Origin: Monoplex corrugatus
Lineage: Eukaryota; Mollusca; Gastropoda; Littorinimorpha; Ranellidae
NCBI GenBank assembly: GCA_030674185.1
Contig: JAPXFY010000026.1
Span: 38,872,892-38,936,891 of the forward strand
Length of the DNA: 64,000 nucleotides
Direction: 5' to 3'
How positions within the stretch are numbered: position 1 is the first letter of the stretch; each line of letters begins with the position of its first letter. Below the pieces are notes generated by a model. The model did not search any database, had not been told where the DNA came from, and worked only from the letters and a program-made list of their open reading frames with translations. Positions 56,111-64,000 of the stretch are shown here, piece after piece. Made by a program: the position numbers and the translations under genes.

Positions 56111-56700
56111 CCCACTCTACATTCACACATTAAAAAAAGAATATGTAATCCAATTATTCATGACACATAGGAGAGGGTGTTGTCATTATTGCTCAAGTTC
56201 AAATTTTTGAAGGTCATTATTATTATTACTTTTATCTTATTATTATTATTACATCATCATCATCATTAGTGTTATTATTGATAATTGAATTTCTAAAATT
56301 TTGTTCAGAGTTTAGCAGAAAATTACAGGTATTGTGAATGGCAGGCTGACCTGCATGTAACCAGATTTATTTTTGTAACAAGTAAACTGTCTGTTTGCAG
56401 CTGATGGAAGTGAAGGTGACATGCAGGGTGTGTGAATGGTATCAGTGTATAACCAGATTTATTTTTGTAACAAGTAGACTGTCAGCAACTGACAGAAGTA
56501 AAAACTGACAACTTTTGCTTCCATTTGTGCTGCAATATGTTCTTCTCTTCTTTTCGCCCCTCTGTGTCTGTCTAGTTTGCCGTGCTCAGATATCTCTCAG
56601 TCATACTGTTATTTTCTTTTCCTTGAACCAGCAAGAGGTGCTGTCTCTCTATGCTGTTACCCTTTGGTTTCTTTGTTTGTTGTGTTTTATGATATTGACT
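56111..56700. other. No gene recognised
   Basis: An ATT/ATC-rich stretch lies at 56215-56280. A segment around AACCAGATTTATTTTTGTAA occurs twice (about 56359 and 56452). Confidence 0.5.
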
Positions 56701-56757
56701 TACCGTAAAGTTCGGGTTATAAGCCGCGACTTTTTTCCCCGCTTTAATCCCTGTGGC

Positions 56758-56929
56758 TTAACCCTTTGATCCGCCTTATCTACCACTACAAAACTTACCT
56801 TGATTCCTCACTCTATCCACCAGTTCTGCAGAAGCTGGTGGATGGTGGGAATCAGGGTTAAGTTTTGCTTTGCTAAATGGTTGGCAATGCAGGATGCTGT
56901 TGACCGGAGTGCGGGAGTGAAAGGGTTAA
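56758..56929 (+). mobile_element. Composite palindromic TTAA MITE, 172 bp, inside the pogo-like element
   Basis: It runs from TTAACCCTTTGATCCGCC to GGAGTGAAAGGGTTAA, with inner arms ACCTTGATTCCTCAC and GGTGGGAATCAGGGTTAA. If it and one TTAA are removed, the host reads GTGGCTTAAAAACGATGCGG. Confidence 0.82.
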
Positions 56930-57160
56930 AAACGATGCGGCTTATTTGTGGATTTCCCGATCCCAGGAGCGCCACGTTCTCGTATATTCTTAGCTTCTCT
57001 TTAACTCACCAAAATCGTGTTTACCGTTCATGAATTTTCTGGTGAGCTCCATGTTTAAGTGTTAACTGTTAACTGCATACTTTTTTTAGATCAAATCCGC
57101 ACACATTGAAGCATTTGGATCGGTATTCAGATTTGCTCTGCTCAAGTATACACCCTCATT

Positions 57161-57231
57161 ATGCCGAAAATGCGACGTTATGCCTACAAAGCACCTTCAA
57201 GTTGAAGGCGATCAACCTGGCCATTGAAAAT
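57161..57231 (+). pseudogene. Remnant of a pogo-like transposase N-terminus
   Basis: MPKMRRYAYKA is followed, after a frameshift, by FKLKAINLAIEN. That fits the first helix of the DNA-binding domain of pogo/Tigger-type proteins (FKLKA pattern). The sequence then passes directly into the terminal repeat region, so the rest of the gene was deleted. Confidence 0.55.
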
Positions 57232-57334
57232 GTGCGGCTTAAAAACCAGTGTGGCTTATATAGTTAAGATTTTTCTATAATTCTGTGGGTGTGCCTTGTA
57301 TACCGGTGCACCCAATAGCCCGAACTTTACAGTA

Positions 57335-58270
57335 TCAGTGTATTTCTTTTTCGGCCTTTCTAGGCAAATTAGTAGTGGTTTTTAGCCAGTAACTTCCACC
57401 ATTGGACAATAAAGTCTCAGCCTCTGTCTCTGTCTCTATCTGTCTATTTCTCTGTCTCTCTCTCTCTGTCTCTCTTCTCTCTGTCTCTTTCTCTGTGTCT
57501 GTCTGTCTCTCTCTTTCTCTCTTTGTCTCAATGTGTCTGTCTGTCTATCTCTCTCTCTTTCTCATGCCCACTCTCACTTACTCTCTTTCCATGTCTTGTT
57601 TGATCAGTAATACATCATATAATGCTGTATGAACTTTATTGAAGCTAATGAGAGTACACCTGCACTGATACAGCTTCCTGCTACGTGCAAGAATGTCAGA
57701 CTTGGAAAAGATATTGTCGTGACTTAAAAAAGCTTAAGCTAAGGGAAGGGGGGGGGGATGGTACCGAGTTGTTTAAACTATATTCAACTCGCACACACAC
57801 ACACGCACACGCACACGCACACGCACACGCACACACATCACACATCACACATCACTGAACATCTTAAACTGTATTAAAAAAAATTTTTCCTGATCAGTCC
57901 TTACTCTTCTGTCCATACATTTATAGCTTCATCCTCCCCCCCCCCCCCCACCCCCTCCTTTACTTTTTAAGTGTGATCACCCTCCCCCATTCAACATTAC
58001 CTTCTCCTCTCCTCTCCCTTCCACCCACCCCCTTTTCTTTTTTTCCTTCACATTGCTGTTGGTGCTTTGTTCTCTCTTCTACTGCATACATAAGCCTGGT
58101 TTGGGGGTGATTGTTGTCGCCTCTGCCCCCCACCCCCCTCCCTGCTTCTGTTACGAGTAACATTTTCTGCATGTACTTGTAGTGTACGCTTACTGTTTGG
58201 CTCACACTGTGTAGGCATTATGTTGCTGCACAGTCTGCACATTCCTGTCTTTGATCAGTTTGCATATAGG
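57335..58270. other. Low-complexity intergenic sequence
   Basis: CT/TG runs lie at 57418-57565, CA/CG runs at 57793-57860 and a C-rich stretch at 57930-58150. No gene is seen. Confidence 0.6.
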
Positions 58271-58520
58271 GGTTTTTAGGTCTTCAGAAGCTACTGAAGA
58301 TTGACATGCTTATGGGATCTTTAACATGCGTATGTAATATTCTGTATGCGTAGTACACATAAAAGGGTTTCAGGCACATTTTTGAGCGCTGACCAGGGAG
58401 ATCAGAACATTTTCCACCTGTTAGCCCGCCAGGCGTTACGCAGGCAGGTTCGAACTCAGACCTTCCAATTGGAAGTCTGTTGTCCAAACCATTGACCGTC
58501 GTGCCTGTTCTGTAGAATGT
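58271..58520 (-). repeat. SINE-like repeat with a tRNA-type B box, minus strand
   Basis: On the minus strand, GAGTTCGAACCTGCC (near 58440-58460) resembles a tRNA B box, and ATGGTTTGGACAACAGACTT lies upstream of it. The body GATCTTTAACATGCG...GGTTTCAGGCAC is typical of a dispersed repeat. It is not a tRNA gene. Confidence 0.5.
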
Positions 58521-59215
58521 GGTTTGTTTGATAAGTGGGTGGTTTGTTTGACAAGCGTGTGTGAGCATGATTCTTTTGTAAAGGTGAAGATTCTTATTAA
58601 GTTGTGCGTGTGTGGATGAGATATAAAGAGAGGTATGACTGTTTCTCTGCACTGAGCTGCTTTCGGTTTCTGCACTAGTTTGCCATACGTTATTCTAGCC
58701 AAGATATTACATGTTATTTATAATGAAATGATTACTCTGCTTTACATTACTGAGCTCTTTTGTGTGTCTGCATGCGCGCGTGTGTGTGTGTGTGCACGCT
58801 TGTATGTGTTTCCCCCACCTTTTTTGTCTGTTTTTGTTGACAGTTCTGTGTATGTTTTTAGCGTTTTGAGTTTTTGCGTTCATTTATTTTGTATTGATTC
58901 ATACAGGTGTTGCATATGATTTCGGGTTAAAACTCGTCTGTTATATGAGGGCACAATAGACATAAATCATATCTTTGTTTGTTTGTTTTTTCAAGAGAAA
59001 TCGTATGTCAGCTTTGGTTCCATTGATTAATTCTTGAATAAATCAGAGATGGGAGTCCTGTGGCCGTACACTGTAATTTGTGTTTTTGTCATTAAGGGCC
59101 CTATGACTGTTCGTCCAGAGTAAATAGGTACAGGTCCTCTGTTATTGAAAAACTCATGTGAGCTTTTATGTCTATGATTTGGGTTACTAGGACAGAAATT
59201 GAAGCAGGTTTTTAC
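58521..59215. other. No gene recognised
   Basis: A short TG/CG run lies near 58770. The rest is AT-rich. Confidence 0.45.
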
Positions 59216-59221
59216 ACAAAC

Positions 59222-59505
59222 GTTTTGACAAAAATGAGGCAGATAAATTAGAATAAAATCATTAAGTAACAAAAACGAGCCAGATAAGTTAGACAAAATC
59301 ATTAAGTAACAAAAATGAGCCAGATATATTAGACTAAATCATTAAGTAACAAAAATGAGCCAGATATATTAGACTAAATCATTAAGTAACAAAAATGAGC
59401 CAGATATATTAGACTAAATCATTAAGTAACAAAAATGAGCCAGATATATTAGACTAAATCATTAAGTGACAAAAATGAGCCAGATATTAGACAAAAACGT
59501 TAAGT
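59222..59505. repeat. 40-bp tandem repeat, about 7 copies
   Basis: The unit is AAATCATTAAGTAACAAAAA then TGAGCCAGATATATTAGACT. The inner copies are nearly identical and the outer ones diverged or shortened. Confidence 0.95.
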
Positions 59506-60128
59506 AAATGTGAATAAATGAGTGAATGACAGTAAATACACATTGGTCAAGTCATTCTGAACTCTTATAGTCATGTTTTGCTGATTTTGATTTGAAAAAG
59601 TAGATCTAAAATTTCCTAATAACACTTGTATAGCTATGATACATAATTAAAAAAAAAACAGACAAAAAAAATAATACATGTTATTAAACAGAACATAAAA
59701 TATAAATTGTATTCATTACTGTTCATTAAATTTTGGGTCATTTTTAAAGGCCTTTTTGGACATGTGTAGAAATCTTTGTTGCACACATCATTGGATTTGT
59801 AATCATCAAATACCCATCCATAGAAAACAACTTTGGAACATTTGATGTCATTTCTGTCAACATGTGTGTGGGCATACACCCACACAACACACACACAGAG
59901 AGAAATATGATTCGGTCATTTTTGTTAAGGGATTTTAAGATAGAATGGGGGAAAATTGAAAAAAGAAAAGTTTTAGTGCAAGCAAAACTTTTTTTTCACC
60001 TGCAAGAAAAAAGTGTTGATGATACAGCTTCCAATTTAAAAACAAGTCAACCAACCCCCCCCCCCCCTATCCCCCGCACACACACATACACTTAACAACA
60101 AAAAAACTAAGTTAGCTCCCCTCTTCAT

Positions 60129-60211
<83 letters not shown>

Positions 60212-61020
60212 AATCCATATTATCCAACTCATTAGTAAACAAGACTCAGAATTGTCAGTTTCTCAGTAGTCTCTGTTAAGTATGTTTTGGGGCATTTAAA
60301 TGTCTGCTTGCCACTTCATTTCAAGCGAATTTCAATGATTTCATGTGTAATGTATATGCTGTGTTTTACAAGACATCCGCCATGTTTCCCCTTTGTCTGT
60401 TCGATTGATAGATGGATTATTCTGTTCATCATTTCTCATGAAGATCAGTCATTGATATTATATAACTAAGATTATCATCTTGCGTGGGAAACGGTTCTGA
60501 TTCATGAGCATCATTTTGGTGTCGGCATATGTAGATTGTAAAAATTGTCTTTTATTGATAATGTGAAGGGAATTTTAGTGACATGGGTTTAGAATGATTA
60601 TAACCACCTCTCTCAGAATATGGCATCTCATTTTCTGGTTCTCTGAGGCAACCAAACACCCGTTTCTTTGTCTGTCTGATCATTACGCATGAGTTCGTTC
60701 CACTGTCTGTGGGACTGAAGGCATCTCATGCAACCTACATTATGTAAATGTTCTTTGCACACTTGCATATTTAAATTAAACTGATGAGTCTTTGAAAAGA
60801 GGTGTTTGCCTTGGTGTGTGGAAGTGTTCTATGTGTGTGGTGGACATTTATCATCTTTTACCTTGTGTGTATATATACTCCTAATCATAATTTAAGGGCC
60901 ACTTCTTCCTTCCTCTCTAATTTTAAGTTGAAATAATTGACAATGTTTAGAATTGATTCTATGTTTTATTTCATCATTTCCACACCTGTTTTGGAAAAAG
61001 AAATTAGCACAATGACCCAT
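59506..61020. other. No gene recognised; one CA microsatellite
   Basis: (CA)n lies at 60128-60211 and a C-run near 60054-60067. The rest is AT-rich unique sequence. Confidence 0.5.
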
Positions 61021-62135
61021 TAGTGAACAGCACATGCATTTAAAGGAACATCCCCCCCTTTTCAAAAAACAGAAAGTGTCAGATTTGGCCAATCTGTTTT
61101 CAATATCGCGTGTGTCCGCCCGAGCCTGGATGCATGCTTCACAGCGCCGATGCATCGACCCCACAAGGGTACGGAGTGTGTTCCTGAGGGATGGCCGCCC
61201 ACTCGATCTGCAGGATGTCGACCAGCCTGGCCAGGGTGCCCGGTGGGGGGTGGTTGTCCCTGATGCGCCTCCCGAGCACATCCCAGAGGTGTTCAATTGG
61301 GTTCAGGTCAGGTGAGCACGCTGGCCAGGCCATACGGACGACTTCATGCTGCTCCAGGAAGTCGGTCACAAGGCTGTGCTCGATGCGCAGGTGCATTGTC
61401 GTCCTGGAAGATGGCGCCTTGACCAAGGTCCACAAGCGCAGGCAGTGCCACGGCCCCCAGAACCTCGTCCCGGTACCGGACCCCGTTCAGGATGCCGTCA
61501 ATGGGGAGCAGGGGGGTCCGGGTACCCGGCTCATGCCACCCCACACCATCACCGACCCGCGCCGTACCGGTTATGCTCTTGGACAGTGGCGTCAGCGAAC
61601 CTCTCCCTTGACGTCGCCACACCCGAGCCCGGCCATCGTTAAAGGTCAGGTGAACCTGGACTCATCCGAAAACAAGACCCGGGCCCACTGTTGCCTTGTC
61701 CAGGTCACGTGCTCCCTGGCCCAGGTCATGCGGCGCACTCTGTTGACCGGTGACAGCACGGGTCGGACGGCCGGTCTCCGTGACCTCAAGTTTGCCTCAT
61801 ATAGCCGTCTTCTCACCGTGCTGCAGTGATGTTAGCACCTGTTGCGTCCCTCAGCTGACCCCTCAGGTCACCGCAGTGGATGCCCTTTCCTCAGGACGGA
61901 GAGGCAAGGTAGCGGTCTTGCTGTCTTGTCGTTACTCTGGGTCGACCCGTGTGACGCCTTTCCTGGACTGCTCCAGTCTCATTGAAGCGCTCCAGCAGTC
62001 TTGGATTGTGGAATGCGACACTTCAAGTCGTCTAGCAACTTCCCGCTGCGCTAGGCCTTCATCAAGCAGAGCGAGGGCTCTCCCCGCTGCTCATCGTCAT
62101 CCGTCGTCTTGCAAGCATGGTTAAAACGAACCAAG
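61021..62135 (-). pseudogene. Tc1/mariner-type transposase, frameshifted
   Basis: Read on the minus strand, the N-terminal HTH part (ALALLDEGLAQREVARRLEV) lies near 61990-62080. VLFSDESRFT with the first Asp is at 61664-61666, FQDDNAPAH with the second Asp at 61398-61403, and SPDLNPIEHLWD with the Glu at 61292-61294. The distance of about 34 codons from the second Asp to Glu fits the DD34E type. The frame changes near 61600 and 61395 and again near 61200, and stops occur in the N-terminal part. Terminal inverted repeats could not be identified with confidence, so the element limits are approximate. It is GC-rich compared with its flanks. Confidence 0.85.
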
Positions 62136-62640
62136 AACGGGTCCTTTTTATCCTCGTCTGCGGGCAACTTTGGCTGGAGTAGTGTTCAAAAAGGGCTGCC
62201 TTGCACGTGCAAGCGAATTTTGTCGCTACCTTGCCTGCGTCGTCAGAGAGACCCTGCTGAAGATTCGACAATTTCGTGTGGAAATTGTCTTCCTTGGGCC
62301 GCCATTGCAAATCGGCAAATCCCAAACACGTGCCAAAAGGAAACTGCAATGTTGTCTGAGCTCTTATCCATTCAGTTACGGCAACGAATTGGAGAAAAGA
62401 GTAAGAGAAAATAGGTTATTTCTCCTTTCAAAATTGACTCAGAAACGTTCCTGGCCCTTCAATAATGACGTGTGTATATGTGTATTGTATGCGATATGTT
62501 CCACCTCCGCCTTTGTCTGTCTGTCTGTGTTATAAACCCACCTACGCATTAACACACTTACTTCTCTTTTACGCTTGCGATATATACTTGAGTATGTACC
62601 ACACACATGTTCTCTCTTTCTGTGTGTCTTAAATGTTAGT
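62136..62640. other. Flank of the Tc1 remnant
   Basis: The segment to about 62400 has a higher GC content than its surroundings and may belong to the inserted element. GTGTTCAAAAAGGGC near 62182 could be near its end. No gene is recognised. Confidence 0.35.
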
Positions 62641-62824
62641 TTTATTTCAAAAGAAAGAGAAAGGCGTCTGTTGTATTAGTGCATATGAAATTCGCTCCAA
62701 GTGCAAAGGTGTCATCTTTAAAAAATGAAACTGGAAGTGTATTTTATCAACTGCAGACATGGAAAATTGATCAAACACTAAGACTGTTGTACTGTGCCAT
62801 TGTCTTCATGTTTGAAAAACACAC

Positions 62825-62826
<2 letters not shown>

Positions 62827-62873
<47 letters not shown>

Positions 62874-62891
62874 GTCATGCGCACACGCTCG

Positions 62892-62932
<41 letters not shown>

Positions 62933-62941
62933 CACACACAC
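62827..62941. repeat. (CT)n then (CA)n microsatellite
   Basis: CT runs at 62827-62872 and CA runs at 62897-62941. Confidence 0.95.
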
Positions 62942-62959
62942 TCAGTAAAATACATGAGG

Positions 62960-63960
62960 AAAACTTTTTTATTTGATTGTACGTACCATGACTTCCAAGT
63001 GCGTAAGGGCTGATAAACTATGGCGATGAGTTATTCAAAGCTCATGATGGGTCTCTTGCCACCCAAATATCGAACTAGAGCCACCCTCACCTTGCCTCAC
63101 ATTTGCCCCTCAGCCTTATGCAGGGTCTGTTGGGTCCCCCAATAGCGCTGTCCTGTCCTTAAGAGCGGATGATTTCCCAAGATTGGCAGACCACTCTGAT
63201 GTCCCCAGTGCTGCTTCCGCCAACTCCATCCCCATCTGCCTTGACCCAGCGATCTGAAGAGGATGGTCACTCTGAGTCCCCTTGCTCTTGCCGTTCGTCC
63301 TTGACCTTTAGTGCCCAGGAACTGGACATGTCAGAAGAGGATCATCATCATCAATCATCATGTGCCCTGCCACATGGCGTTGGCGATCATGGTCCTCCAT
63401 ATGCATCTATCCCTTGTTGCCACAAGCACATCTTCACCCTCTCTGTCCTCAGCCACTCTGCAAGTCTGTCCAGTATTTTCTCCCTAGGTCTACCTGGTGT
63501 TCTCTTGTGACCAGGTGCTGTATTTCCCCTTTCCTCATAAAATGGCCTATAAATGTTGCTTGTCTTTTCCTACTCTTCCTTATCAATGATCTTCTCGTGT
63601 CTGCCTTCATCAAGACTGTCTCGTTTGTCTTCTTTGCTGTCCATGGAACTCTCAACATTTTTTTAGTAGTAGGGTTCCTGACAAAATCATTGCAGAGTGG
63701 GAGGAGACATCCCCTAGGAGTCTCGAAACAGCTTCCTTTGTGGACTCCTGTTTAGGGCACCTCTTATGGGTCATTAAGTTGTCAGATCCTTCAGAAGTGC
63801 GTTTCCAATCGAGAGAAGATACGGACCAGGACCTCATTGTCTCGTCCTTGCAGACGGCCATGCAGGGCTTCCCTATCTGTCTTCCTCACTGGCCAGGCTC
63901 ACACAAATTTCGTACTAGCCAGGAGAAATACTCTCTACCTGTTCCATCACTGGCTCATTA
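62960..63960 (-). mobile_element. LINE 3' end, minus strand, decayed
   Basis: The minus-strand frame 63449-63658 has LRVPWTAKKTNETVLMKADT and KRQATFIGHFMRKGEIQHLV, the C-terminal region of an endonuclease/RT-type LINE. The segment down to 62960 ends in an A-rich tail on the minus strand and is probably the 3' UTR. The 63660-63960 part is not readable as a continuous protein. Confidence 0.7.
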
Positions 63961-64000
63961 GCTCAGTCTCTCTCTAGGCCCTTCCAGTCTCTGACAGTTC

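Larger units (their letters stand above)
56701..57334 (+). mobile_element. Pogo/Tigger-like non-autonomous element, TA-flanked
   Basis: The ends TACCGTAAAGTTCGGGTTAT (left) and CCCGAACTTTACAGTA (right) are inverted repeats flanked by TA. Subterminal AAGCCGCG and TGCGGCTTA motifs occur on both sides. A small remnant of a transposase start lies at 57161-57231. A TTAA MITE is inserted at 56758-56929. Confidence 0.72.

Noticed and set aside
58271..58520. tRNA gene on the minus strand
   Set aside because: A B-box-like GAGTTCGAACC is present, but no full cloverleaf can be drawn and the sequence looks like a dispersed repeat, so a SINE is the better call.
61191..61829. 212-codon + strand ORF
   Set aside because: It is the antisense shadow of the minus-strand Tc1 transposase remnant.
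63169..63510. 113-codon + strand ORF
   Set aside because: It lies antisense to the 3' region of the minus-strand LINE fragment and has no domain of its own.

Overview
The window is eukaryotic nuclear DNA, most likely from a mollusc or another lophotrochozoan. That call is an inference. It rests on small GT-AG exons in kilobase-scale introns, dense CA/CT microsatellites and minisatellites, and a mix of DIRS, LINE, piggyBac-like, Tc1 and pogo-like repeats. No bacterial or organellar gene was seen.

The only host gene I recognise is the 3' part of a SEC16 homologue, the scaffold of COPII assembly at ER exit sites. It lies on the + strand. Fifteen exons between 4907 and 49984 give about 655 codons. 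They run from the end of the Sec16 central alpha-helical domain, through a Gln/Ser/Gly-rich low-complexity region, to the conserved C-terminal motifs (LPDDKNPSIVWD, YVDVLNP, MMFNPAQL). The 5' part of the gene lies to the left of the window. A possible alternative last exon sits at 36716. One junction, exon 9 to exon 10, is out of phase as I read it, and it spans an array of duplicated splice sites.

Layout: 1-3583 is the right-hand part of a decayed DIRS-like tyrosine-recombinase retrotransposon. It is GC-rich, unlike its AT-rich surroundings, and appears to be inserted in a small palindromic TTAA element. 4907-34412 holds SEC16 exons 1-14. Their introns carry a 37-bp minisatellite (intron 3), a LINE plus a 50-bp minisatellite (intron 7), a 32-bp splice-site-bearing minisatellite (intron 9), TTAA-flanked piggyBac-type elements, and many dispersed repeats. 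34413-49795 is the 15.4-kb last intron, with LINE fragments, several TTAA elements, a foldback element and microsatellites. 49796-49984 is the last exon. 49985 to about 53000 is mostly unique and probably includes the 3' UTR. 54000-64000 is gene-poor, with nested LINE/MITE and pogo/MITE insertions, a Tc1 remnant and a terminal LINE fragment.

The main points for a second look are the exon-9 minisatellite, in which each 32-bp unit repeats a splice donor and often an acceptor; the associated phase gap; the alternative SEC16 terminus; and the family of nested palindromic TTAA elements, several of which interrupt other transposons. All homology calls were made by eye from the sequence. No search was run.
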